A stretch of DNA of 64,000 nucleotides, taken from Granulosicoccaceae bacterium. GTDB lineage: Bacteria; Pseudomonadota; Gammaproteobacteria; Granulosicoccales; Granulosicoccaceae. The notes beneath the pieces are model-generated. The model did no database searches. It was not told the origin of the DNA and saw only the letters and a program-made list of their open reading frames with translations. The position numbers and the translations under genes are program-made. Positions 42,231-49,793 of the stretch are shown here, one piece after another; position 1 is the first letter of the stretch; the number at the start of each line of letters is the position of its first letter. The DNA is taken from the NCBI GenBank assembly GCA_020629835.1, contig JAHDCO010000003.1, positions 1-64,000 on the forward strand, read 5' to 3'.

Positions 42231-43892
42231 ATGACTGATCTCATCAGCAGTTCGCAGACTGCCTTAGCCAACTGGACCTCTAAAGCCATCAATGCGGGTT
42301 GGCTGGCACCGGATGCCTTAACGCATATCACCGCACTGAATAGCGCAACGCCCGGGCAACTTTTCACAGGCCCCGAGCGCCCCTTGGTTGTTGGGTTTTT
42401 CGGTGGCACGGGCGTGGGTAAAAGCTCGTTAATGAATCGCCTGGCAGGTGAGCCTATTGCCCGAGCCAGCGCCGAGCGTCCTACGTCTACCGCCATTACG
42501 GCCTACTGGCACAGTTCAGTGCGGGTTGACCGCCTGCCCAGCGATTTTCCGTTGGAGAAATTAAAAACCGTTACCCACGACAACGCCAGCTACGCCTCCG
42601 TACTGTGGCTGGATATGCCCGATTTCGATAGCGTAGAAAGCTCTCACCGACAGCTGGTTGAGCAATGGCTGCCCTACATAGATGTCCTGGTGTATGTCGT
42701 TAGCCCCGAGCGTTATCGTGATGATGAAGGATGGCGCCTGTTGTTGGAACATGGTCATCGCCACGCCTGGTTATTTGTGATTAACCATTGGGACCGAGGC
42801 GATCCGATCCAGCGCGATGATTTTCTGAGCTTGCTGAGTCAAGCCGGGCTGTCGGACCCGATGGTGTTTTGCACTGACTGCAATCCACACAAACCTGCAG
42901 TAAAGGATGACTTCAACGAATTTGACCAAACCATACGCTCGTTAGCTGACCAGCAATTCATTGGCGAATTGGAAAAGCTCGGTGTGTTCCAGCGTTTGGG
43001 AGAAATCAGGAAAACCGCTTCCGGTCTTGAACAGGCGTTGGGTGATTCCGAGCTCATCAACCGTTGGCAAACGCTGTGGCAAACTCGCTGGGCACAACAC
43101 AGCGATGAACTCACCCAAGCGATTGAGTGGCAAATACCGAACCTGGCGGAGCACTACGCCGACAACGGTCAGGCTTTTTGGTCAGCATGGTTGCCCGGTT
43201 TCATAAAACCCGCTGCGCTAACGAATACTGCGCCATCCACTTCGGACGAACAAACAACAAAAGACCCGCAGCTGCTCGATGACGTCGCGCTGCAACGCCT
43301 GGACGATGGCGTGGCGGCCTTTGTTCAGGATGCGCGAACGGAGCAGGTTCATACCGACGCCCTGGCCGCTATCGTGGCCAGACGCCGAGCCGATCTACCT
43401 GCGCGCCTGGTGCAAACGGTAAATCAATCGCTGCAAGCATCCCTGCAAGTGCCCGGCGAAGCCTGGCAGCGCGCTTTGCATAAAGGTCTTGGTTTGGCTG
43501 CCACCTTACTGCCCATGGCCACTTTAGGGTGGGCCGGGTACAAGCTCATTGCGGGCTTTGCAGAAGGCGGCGCTAACGCCGGTGACTATTTAGGGGTTAA
43601 CTTTGCGGTGCACACCGCCATGTTGACCGCCGTGGCCTGGGGCGTGCCGACTTTGTTATCACATAAAACCAAACCATCGCGCAGCAAGGCCGCCGCCCGC
43701 GGGCTCAGAAAAGGCTTGGATCAGGCGCTGCTAGAAACCGAACATCATATTGCCGAGGGAATCGAGCAGGCCGGGCAAACTCGAAACGCTTTATTAACTG
43801 AACTTCAGCAGGTGCATGCAGCAGGAGTTAACCAGCTGGACAGGCCCGATATATCGGACGCGGTCAAGCGTCTGCTGATTGATGCCCGGTAA
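42231..43892 (+). CDS. Dynamin-like GTPase, second of a pair
   Basis: A 553-residue P-loop GTPase. G1 is GGTGVGKSS (residues 58-66), the Thr-rich switch I segment is RPTSTAITAYW, G3 is WLDMPDFDSVE (126-136) and G4 reads VINHWDRGD instead of NKxD. A long helical region follows, then two hydrophobic helices (about 420-480, LAATLLPMATLGWAGYKLI and FAVHTAMLTAVAWGVP) and a basic helical tail. The G3 sequence PDFDS(I/V)E is shared with the GTPase at 39882, which suggests an old duplication and a heteromeric pair. The 3' end overlaps the convergent comF gene by 29 bases. Confidence 0.7.
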   Translation: MTDLISSSQTALANWTSKAINAGWLAPDALTHITALNSATPGQLFTGPERPLVVGFFGGTGVGKSSLMNRLAGEPIARASAERPTSTAITAYWHSSVRVDRLPSDFPLEKLKTVTHDNASYASVLWLDMPDFDSVESSHRQLVEQWLPYIDVLVYVVSPERYRDDEGWRLLLEHGHRHAWLFVINHWDRGDPIQRDDFLSLLSQAGLSDPMVFCTDCNPHKPAVKDDFNEFDQTIRSLADQQFIGELEKLGVFQRLGEIRKTASGLEQALGDSELINRWQTLWQTRWAQHSDELTQAIEWQIPNLAEHYADNGQAFWSAWLPGFIKPAALTNTAPSTSDEQTTKDPQLLDDVALQRLDDGVAAFVQDARTEQVHTDALAAIVARRRADLPARLVQTVNQSLQASLQVPGEAWQRALHKGLGLAATLLPMATLGWAGYKLIAGFAEGGANAGDYLGVNFAVHTAMLTAVAWGVPTLLSHKTKPSRSKAAARGLRKGLDQALLETEHHIAEGIEQAGQTRNALLTELQQVHAAGVNQLDRPDISDAVKRLLIDAR

Positions 43893-44595
43893 CGTCTAAC
43901 GCTCTGGCGACCGACCAAAAGCTCACAGACTCTGCCCCCTGATCGGATAATTCGGTTTGAATTTCCAAACTGGTAGCACCGCTGGTCATCACATCATCCA
44001 CCAGAGCAATCCGCTTACCGCAAACACCCTGCTCTGCCGAGAATGCACCCAGCAAAGCAAATCGCCTTTCCACAGGCGATAGGCCAGCCAGTGCGGGCGT
44101 GTCTGCATGCCGCCACAGCATCCGATCACTCCAGGGGACATTAAGCTGCTTTGAACACACCTCAGCCAGATCCGCCGCTTGGTTGAAGCCGCGTGCTTTA
44201 CGCCGTGGCCAAGCTAATGGCACGGGAACTATGAGATCAATGGCCTCAGCGCCACCCTGCTGCTTGACCGCCTCGGCAAGCAGCTGCCCGAGAGCTCGGC
44301 CAATCGAACGGCTTTCCTGGTATTTAAATCGTTTGAGCAGTGCATCGACCGGAAATGCATATTCAAAGATGGCCAGTCGCTGGTCAAACCCGTCCTCAAC
44401 ATGGGAACAGCCACGGCAACTCGAGGCATACGCCGAACCACAGACCAAACAACTCATCGGCGAAATCCACGGCAAGATTGACAAACATCCTGCACACAAT
44501 GCGGGTTCAAGCGAACAGTGCCTCTTGCAAATGATGCAACGGTAATTGACGAAGTTTTGACACTGAACGGCTGTTTTAGCCAGTTTTTTCAACAT
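43864..44595 (-). CDS. comF: ComF-family phosphoribosyltransferase-like protein
   Basis: A 243-residue protein. The N-terminal zinc-finger part has spaced Cys pairs (CIICKRHC, CAGC, CLVCG, CRGC). The C-terminal type I PRTase domain has VPVPLAWPRRKARGFNQA and the PRPP-loop IALVDDVMTSGAT. ComF is needed for natural transformation in Haemophilus and others; no other competence gene is in the window except the type IV minor pilins. It overlaps the second GTPase at its 3' end. Confidence 0.9.
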   Translation of the reverse strand: MLKKLAKTAVQCQNFVNYRCIICKRHCSLEPALCAGCLSILPWISPMSCLVCGSAYASSCRGCSHVEDGFDQRLAIFEYAFPVDALLKRFKYQESRSIGRALGQLLAEAVKQQGGAEAIDLIVPVPLAWPRRKARGFNQAADLAEVCSKQLNVPWSDRMLWRHADTPALAGLSPVERRFALLGAFSAEQGVCGKRIALVDDVMTSGATSLEIQTELSDQGAESVSFWSVARALDVTGHQSADA

Positions 44596-44707
44596 ACCCG
44601 CTCCTTGGGTGTGGTAAATCCTGTCTTCTCGACTACCTTACTAGGTTAGAGCGGCGTGTTTTCAGGGTCGCTTGTTGTTTTTTTCACACAGGTAAGCGTT
44701 GATTGGG

Positions 44708-44736
44708 TTTACAATCTGCGAAATTAACGCTATACA
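44708..44736 (+). promoter_or_regulatory. Sigma-70-type promoter for the OmpA pair
   Basis: TTTACA at 44708-44713 and TATACA at 44731-44736 are separated by exactly 17 bases, a close match to the consensus spacing and sequence. The start point would be near 44743, leaving an untranslated leader of about 185 bases before the first ompA-type gene. Confidence 0.65.
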
Positions 44737-44742
44737 TGACAA

Positions 44743-44927
44743 AAATACAACAAGTGTGTCGTCCCCGTCTGTTGTTTGGACTGAGACTACGCTGTGTAGA
44801 TGGATCAGGTGAGAGTCCGTCCGATCACGTCGATCGGGCATTCGGGGGCGCTGAGTCGCGCAATCGAGCCCTCGTCCCGTTTTTAATTTGACCTAATGTT
44901 TAAGCAACATTTTTGTGGGAGCCCTAC
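44743..44927 (+). other. Long structured 5' leader of the first OmpA-type gene
   Basis: The gap 44596-44912 holds a promoter and then this leader. Two stems are visible: CCGATC/GATCGG (44821-44826 with 44832-44837) and GGGGGC/GCCCTC (44844-44849 with 44868-44873, one G-U pair). The leader ends with GGGAG at 44917-44921 six bases before the ATG. I do not recognise a riboswitch class. Long leaders of ompA-type messages often serve mRNA stability or small-RNA control, which would be the simplest reading. Confidence 0.4.
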
Positions 44928-45581
44928 ATGAACAAAACTTTATTGACGCTGAGCTCGGCAGCGATCCTGCTCGCCGCCAGTGGTACCACGTTAGCGCATG
45001 ACGCTGACGGCACGATCGAAGCCCCTGCCGGTTCAGGCAACATCACCGTAGGCGGCAACGCTCTACGCACAGGCATTGATACCTGCATTCGTTCAGGCAC
45101 TTGGTCTGAAGACAACCAAATCAACGCCTGTGAAGGTATTGAAGAAACCGTAGCCGAGCCAGAGCCTGAAGCTGAGCCAGAACCAGCTCCTGAGCCAGAG
45201 CCAGCCCCTAAAGAGCCAACCATTACCATGGCGACTTTGGGCGGTGAAGCCTTGTTCGCTACCGACTCTCACGAGCTGAATGCAGCAGGCGAAGGCGCAT
45301 TGACTGCATTGGTTGCGCGTTTAAGCAACTTCCAGGAAGTAGAGGCCATTTCGGTTATGGGCCACACGGATTCAACCGGGTCCGAGGACTACAACCAAGC
45401 GCTGTCTGAGCGTCGCGCCGCAACAGTTGCTGCGTTCTTAGAAGCTGCTTACCCAGGTGTTGCCATCACCAGCGCGGGTGCCGGCGAATCTAGTCCAGTT
45501 GATTCGAACGACACAGCGGCAGGCCGACAAGCCAACCGACGTGTGGAAATCGAAGTGACTGCAAAAAGCATCTCTGAGTAA
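44928..45581 (+). CDS. OmpA-family outer-membrane protein, copy 1
   Basis: A 217-residue protein with a signal peptide ending at TTLA-HD (about residue 24). A short domain with the two-cysteine motif CIRSGTWSEDNQINACEG (about 51-68) follows, related to the CxRTGxW...C motif known from other OmpA-like proteins. Next is a Pro-Glu repeat hinge (about 75-100), then an OmpA C-terminal peptidoglycan-binding domain with MGHTDSTGSEDYNQALSERRA and NRRVEIEV. The ATG is fixed by the GGGAG ribosome-binding site. It has its own promoter and terminator and is followed by a close paralogue. Confidence 0.9.
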   Translation: MNKTLLTLSSAAILLAASGTTLAHDADGTIEAPAGSGNITVGGNALRTGIDTCIRSGTWSEDNQINACEGIEETVAEPEPEAEPEPAPEPEPAPKEPTITMATLGGEALFATDSHELNAAGEGALTALVARLSNFQEVEAISVMGHTDSTGSEDYNQALSERRAATVAAFLEAAYPGVAITSAGAGESSPVDSNDTAAGRQANRRVEIEVTAKSISE

Positions 45582-45608
45582 GATTTACGTAATACCTCAG
45601 TACAAGAA

Positions 45609-45635
45609 GGCCCGGGATCCCGGGCCTTTTTTTTT
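45609..45635 (+). terminator. Strong intrinsic terminator after OmpA copy 1
   Basis: GGCCCGGG (45609-45616) and CCCGGGCC (45619-45626) form a perfect 8-bp GC stem around AT, followed by nine T. It lies 27 bases after the stop and separates the two paralogues transcriptionally. Confidence 0.95.
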
Positions 45636-45715
45636 GTTGTAAAAAAGTCGTACAATACCCAAGCCGCGATCTGATGAGTGGCCCTTTTTATAGAGTTAAC
45701 CCTGGAGCAAACACC

Positions 45716-46354
45716 ATGCTTATTCGTTCTACCATGTTTGGCGCCAGCCTTCTGATCGCAGCAGGCAGTGCACTAGCCCACGCCGACAACATCGCCGCAG
45801 AAGGCGGTGGCTACCTTCAAAGCGGCGGCAATGTCATCACAACCGGCCTGGACGGTTGCTTACGTTCTGGCACTTGGTCAGAAGATGGACAAATCAATGC
45901 TTGTGAAGGCATCGAGGAAGTAGCAGAAGAAGTTGTTGAAGAAGCCGAGGTTGCTGAAGTTGAAGAAACCCCAGCAGCACCTAAGAGTGAAATTAAACTG
46001 GCCACTCGCAGCAAGAATGCTTTCTTCCTGTACGACTCTGCCGAGCTGACACCAGCCGGTGAACGACTGGTAAACAGTCTGTTGAGCGAGCTAGCAACAT
46101 TTGAAAGTGTTGATGCAATCACTGTCGTAGGCCACACAGATAGCCGTGGTTCCGACAGCTACAACCAAGCGCTATCAGAGCGTCGTGCGCAAGCGGTTGC
46201 TGACCTGTTAAGTGCGAGCTACCCTGACGCTGACGTTACAGCCACAGGTATGGGTGAATCTGATCCTATCGGCGACAACGACACCAATGCGGGCCGTTTG
46301 TTGAACCGCCGTGTTGAAGTCACCGTTGCCGGTTCTCGCATGGTGATGAACTAA
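45716..46354 (+). CDS. OmpA-family outer-membrane protein, copy 2
   Basis: A 212-residue paralogue of the gene before it. The signal peptide ends near SALA-HA. The cysteine motif is CLRSGTWSEDGQINACEG, the hinge is Glu/Val-rich (EEVAEEVVEEAEVAEVEE) instead of Pro/Glu-rich, and the OmpA domain has VGHTDSRGSDSYNQALSERRA and NRRVEVTV. The ATG at 45716 has GGAG eight bases upstream. A possible -10 TACAAT is seen at 45651, but no good -35, so its own promoter is not proved. It ends at a separate terminator. Confidence 0.88.
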   Translation: MLIRSTMFGASLLIAAGSALAHADNIAAEGGGYLQSGGNVITTGLDGCLRSGTWSEDGQINACEGIEEVAEEVVEEAEVAEVEETPAAPKSEIKLATRSKNAFFLYDSAELTPAGERLVNSLLSELATFESVDAITVVGHTDSRGSDSYNQALSERRAQAVADLLSASYPDADVTATGMGESDPIGDNDTNAGRLLNRRVEVTVAGSRMVMN

Positions 46355-46417
46355 GTACTTGTCATAGCAAAGGCTGAACGGCGGCTTTAGCCAACCCGTT
46401 CAGTCTTGCCAGACCCA

Positions 46418-46450
46418 AGCCAGCGCCTCCCACAGCGCTGGCTTTTTTTT
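46418..46450 (+). terminator. Strong intrinsic terminator after OmpA copy 2
   Basis: AGCCAGCGC (46418-46426) pairs with GCGCTGGCT (46435-46443) over 9 bp with an 8-base loop, and the T-run continues to 46450. It also stands before the end of the convergent formyltransferase gene. Confidence 0.93.
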
Positions 46451-46460
46451 GCCCTCAGGA

Positions 46461-47207
46461 TTACGAACTCTCCGCTTCACCCAGAAAGCACGCCACGTCT
46501 TTCAGCTCATCCGCGTTTAGTTGCTGTGCTTCAGGTAATTGCCGCCAGTTGGTGCGTGCGCCATTCGGAGCAGATGGTAAGTCTGTTACCGCTTCCTGCA
46601 CTGCAGGGGTGATACCTCCGGCTTGTAACAATTTCACAGTGTCCGAGATCGCCTCAAACCCGTGAACAACATTTAGCAAATGTGAAAGCTCTTTCTCAGA
46701 TACATAGCGTGGTCGCTTTACCCGCACTTGTTTAAATATTGGCCCCGCATCAATGGTGTCGCTTAAGCCGTGCACCGTGACACCCGTATCTTCCACGGCG
46801 TGCAGTACCTGCCAGAAGAGCGGGTCGCCACCCCGAAACGCAGGCAGTAACGAGTTGTGTAGATTGATCGCGCCGTACTGAAGTGAATTTAGGTATCGGG
46901 TTGGCACGATCGGGCATCGATAGGTGATAACTAAATCAGCCGATACGTCTTTCAATACGCTTTGAATGACCGACTTATTCGCTCGATCAACGCGAAAATA
47001 CTGCATGCGATGTGTTTTACAGTAGTCATTCAGACTCTCAAAACGCGAGGGGAATACCAAGCTTAAAGCGCTCCTAACGACCGATTTAAGCTTTCTTTGC
47101 AGTGACCAGCTATCTACGTCTATAACCGCACAGGGACTTCCCGATAACTCGTGAAATCGACGCGATAGATCATCAATGCCTGAGGTGATTAGTACGATCT
47201 TCATCAT
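46461..47207 (-). CDS. Formyltransferase-family protein
   Basis: A 248-residue protein with the methionyl-tRNA/GART formyltransferase fold. The catalytic Asn-His pair is in INLHNSLLPAFRGG (N115, H117), and the Asp is D153 in SDTIDAGPIF. The fold start KIVLITSG is usual. It is shorter than Fmt (about 310) and lacks its tRNA-binding C-terminal domain, so a small-molecule acceptor such as an amino sugar is likelier. The gene is alone, convergent with the OmpA pair. Confidence 0.8.
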   Translation of the reverse strand: MMKIVLITSGIDDLSRRFHELSGSPCAVIDVDSWSLQRKLKSVVRSALSLVFPSRFESLNDYCKTHRMQYFRVDRANKSVIQSVLKDVSADLVITYRCPIVPTRYLNSLQYGAINLHNSLLPAFRGGDPLFWQVLHAVEDTGVTVHGLSDTIDAGPIFKQVRVKRPRYVSEKELSHLLNVVHGFEAISDTVKLLQAGGITPAVQEAVTDLPSAPNGARTNWRQLPEAQQLNADELKDVACFLGEAESS

Positions 47208-47310
47208 TCGTACTGTAGCTTATGCCAGGCGATTCAGACAGGAAATGCAACACTGTGGTGGGATCAAACAAGCCACACGGAGACAGCATTTAATTAGGGG
47301 GCGTGCGGCA

Positions 47311-47355
47311 AAAAAACGCAGCATCGCTACCGGTTCTCCTGATAGCGATGCTGCG
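47311..47355 (-). terminator. Intrinsic terminator of the YfaZ gene
   Basis: CGCAGCATCGCTA (47317-47329) and TAGCGATGCTGCG (47343-47355) form a perfect 13-bp stem. Reading the reverse strand, the stem is followed by six T (the A-run at 47311-47316). It lies 26 bases past the yfaZ-like stop. Confidence 0.93.
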
Positions 47356-47380
47356 GCTCTAAAACGTGCGTATGGCCCGC

Positions 47381-48070
47381 TTAGCTGCTCAGATTCCAAC
47401 GAATCCCTAAGTGGACACGCTTGTCCAGCTCGCGATCACCTGGGCGCGTATCAAACTGCAGGAACCGCAGTCCAACAAAACCCTCGATGTTGTTGGTCAG
47501 TTTCAAACTCGTGCGCACGTTCCAATCAATAATACGATCCGACTGACCGAAGGTAAAAATGTCAGGTGCGTAGCTTATTTCGCCACTGAACACCAACGGC
47601 AGCTGACGAACCGGCAGTGCGTATGACGCCTCGATGGCGGCTGCCACACCCACCACATCAAAATTCTCTGTACCTAACAAACCGGCGTAAAGCTTGGTTC
47701 CAAAAGACAGTGACAACCCAGGCAGGAACTCAGGTTGCGCGTCATACATGATGCCACCGGTGATGACGTTATCGCGTTGTTCATTGAATAAGAAGCCGAT
47801 ACTGGTACGGCTGTTTTTTAAATCAAAAGCCGGCCCCATGCGACGGTAAGTCAGCTCAGCGGTTTTATCACTGGCGTAAAGCTGCATAGAGCGCAAAGCG
47901 GCTGCACCATCTTCGGCCAACAAGCTGTGGTTTTCTGAAGCAACCACCGGTTGCAATTCTGTGGTGTCCGGCTGCAGAGCCAGATCGATATCGTCTGGGT
48001 CGCCACCTGCGTAAGCAAGTGTGGGCGCCACCAACACAGTGGCTAGGGTAAGGGTGGAAAAAAATCGCAT
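47381..48070 (-). CDS. YfaZ-family outer-membrane protein
   Basis: A 229-residue beta-barrel precursor. The signal peptide ends near TLAYA-GG. The barrel has amphipathic strands, for example RTSIGFLFNEQRDNVITGGIMYDAQ in part and GLSLSFGTKLYAGLL, and a terminal aromatic strand HLGIRWNLSS. YfaZ function is unknown. The Met at 48070 begins the usual short signal; two codons further upstream are possible. It ends at a strong terminator. Confidence 0.78.
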   Translation of the reverse strand: MRFFSTLTLATVLVAPTLAYAGGDPDDIDLALQPDTTELQPVVASENHSLLAEDGAAALRSMQLYASDKTAELTYRRMGPAFDLKNSRTSIGFLFNEQRDNVITGGIMYDAQPEFLPGLSLSFGTKLYAGLLGTENFDVVGVAAAIEASYALPVRQLPLVFSGEISYAPDIFTFGQSDRIIDWNVRTSLKLTNNIEGFVGLRFLQFDTRPGDRELDKRVHLGIRWNLSS

Positions 48071-48205
48071 TGTCATGTTCTCAGTTTTATTTACAAAAAG
48101 TCCCAGTTCGTTGATTGATCTTCTAATACCGCTGCGTCAATCTGCGTGTTGGGGGCTACTTTACCGAGAACTTATTAATAAATATAGTTATAAAATGTTT
48201 AACAA

Positions 48206-48228
48206 ATGATAAATTATATTTATCATTA
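48206..48228. promoter_or_regulatory. AT-rich inverted repeat in the yfaZ/lysR gap
   Basis: AATGATAAA (48206-48214) and TTTATCATT (48220-48228) are a perfect 9-bp inverted repeat with a five-base centre. It sits in a very AT-rich part of the 322-base gap 48077-48398, upstream of yfaZ and after the end of the HdfR-like gene (both reverse). It could be a protein-binding site or a weak terminator; nothing else is seen in this gap. Confidence 0.45.
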
Positions 48229-48398
48229 TTTTACAAAGTTTGCATCGGCTAGTAAGCTGTAGAAGCGTATAGCGTTATCCAATTAACACACACACTTACC
48301 GCTTGAATTATCAAGGAAAACTGCCGTTTTCTGGTGTTTAATTGCAATTTTTACTATCGCAATACATCATGCAAACCAGCGTGGCTGCACTATGTTGC

Positions 48399-49277
48399 CT
48401 AAGTCTTTTTCCGGCGTGCTGGACGCTTGGGTAAAGACACGCGAAATTTAAATTCGCCAATCACTTCAGCGATAAGATCAGCACGTTCTGTGCGCACCGG
48501 GTGAATGGCGTATACGGTGCGTTCTATCGGCTTTGCGCCCCTCACCAGGAACAACTCACCTTGTTTTATTTCGTCTGTTATTTCGCGGCTCGATAAGTAA
48601 GCTGCGCCACCGAATTCCAGGATGAAGTCCATCGCCACTTTGGCATTTGCAATGCGTAACGGCGGTTCCTGCGCATCCGGGTATAAACGCCTGTGTTGTA
48701 GCGCAGCACTCAGCCCCCAATCAACTTGCACGTACCCTTGCTGTAACGCATCCTCCACCGAACTGTATGCTTCACTGGAGACCAACACTAACGCCAGCTT
48801 CGCCACTTCAACGATTTCCAACATATCGAGTTGCGGAGGTTCCATGATGAACCCCAAATCCAGCTGACCATCCAATAGCCGCCGAACCAGAGTCTCCGGG
48901 GTATGCGACTCCAGAATAAGCGCAAGATCGGGAAAGGTACGGTGAACATCATGAACCCACTCTTGCATCCCAGCATCCCAAACTCGAAAGGTACCGCCAA
49001 CGGCCAGTTGAGATTGTGATTGACCCAACGACACGTCGTGCCTGGCCTTTCGCCATTCAGCGATCAGGCGTTCGGCATAGCGTTTAAATCTGTGGCCTTC
49101 TGGAGTAAGGTCTATCTGACGTTTTTGCCGAATAAAAAGCGGTACACCAAGCGTTTCTTCGAGCAGTTTTATGCGAGAACTCACCGCTGCTTGAGTAATA
49201 AACAATTCATCAGCGGCTTTTCGAAAATGCCGTAAACGCTCTACTTCCAAAAATGTTCGTAGTAACTCAATGTCCAC
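48399..49277 (-). CDS. HdfR-like LysR-family regulator
   Basis: About 292 residues. The DNA-binding part reads DIELLRTFLEVERLRHFRKAADELFITQAAVSSRI, close to E. coli HdfR, which represses flhDC. The effector domain spans about 90-290, and the C-terminal tail is basic (KRPARRKKT). The start is taken as the GTG at 49277 because VDIELL aligns with the HdfR N-terminus; an upstream frame to 49340 includes a CWW-type segment unlike the family. Its divergent neighbour is the truncated PAP2 gene. Confidence 0.82.
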   Translation of the reverse strand: MDIELLRTFLEVERLRHFRKAADELFITQAAVSSRIKLLEETLGVPLFIRQKRQIDLTPEGHRFKRYAERLIAEWRKARHDVSLGQSQSQLAVGGTFRVWDAGMQEWVHDVHRTFPDLALILESHTPETLVRRLLDGQLDLGFIMEPPQLDMLEIVEVAKLALVLVSSEAYSSVEDALQQGYVQVDWGLSAALQHRRLYPDAQEPPLRIANAKVAMDFILEFGGAAYLSSREITDEIKQGELFLVRGAKPIERTVYAIHPVRTERADLIAEVIGEFKFRVSLPKRPARRKKT

Positions 49278-49409
49278 TCGATCACTCGGCTTCAAAGGTT
49301 CGGGATACAACTGTCCGCACGGACAATAACACCACCACACCGATTCTGTGTCATGAAAGCTTCATGAAATGGACACAGCGCTGTCACATAAATCCTCAAT
49401 AGTCACTGC

Positions 49410-49793
49410 ATGAATCTTGCGCAACGGCTTACCCAGCTTGACGTTTGGCTTTTGTACTGGACGGTGCTTCAGCGACAGTATCGACCTGTTATGGTTTTCG
49501 CTCGGTGTGCGTCTCGATCTGGAGACGGTTACCTGCAGGTACTGTTCATCGTTTGGTTTGCAACAAGGCCAAATACGTCTGGCCAAACCATCGCTATCTG
49601 GCTTATCGGTGTATTTGCTGCCGAGCGCTGCGTATATTTTTTCCTGAAAAACAGTTTAAAGCGTCAGCGCCCTCCCGCTGCGTTGCCCTCGTTTGAAGCG
49701 GTAATTCAAGCGTCTGATAAATTCAGTTTCCCCTCTGGCCACACCTCACCCGCGCTCGTTGTATGGCAAAGGCATTTAAGCGACTCGACGTAA
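49410..49793 (+). pseudogene. PAP2-family phosphatase, 3'-truncated
   Basis: A 127-residue frame that matches the first half of a lipid-phosphate phosphatase of the PAP2 type. Motif 1 is visible as KNSLKRQRP and motif 2 as PSGHT (near residue 112). Motif 3 (SRxxxxxH), without which the enzyme cannot work, is absent: after PSGHTSP the frame passes into sequence of the next gene read in another frame (ALVVWQRHLSDST) and stops. This is best explained by a deletion that removed the 3' half. Residual folding or function is unlikely. Confidence 0.75.

Noticed and set aside
39882-43892. GTPase pair as a known phage-defence island
   Set aside because: No other defence genes, mobility genes or altered composition nearby; the context is ubiA, peroxiredoxin and comF.
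44703-44891. 62-codon open frame before the OmpA pair
   Set aside because: It overlaps the promoter and leader, has no family features, and its stop is just before the OmpA ribosome-binding site.
44743-44927. Leader as a known riboswitch (c-di-GMP or glycine type)
   Set aside because: Conserved core sequences of those classes are not seen; only generic stems are visible.
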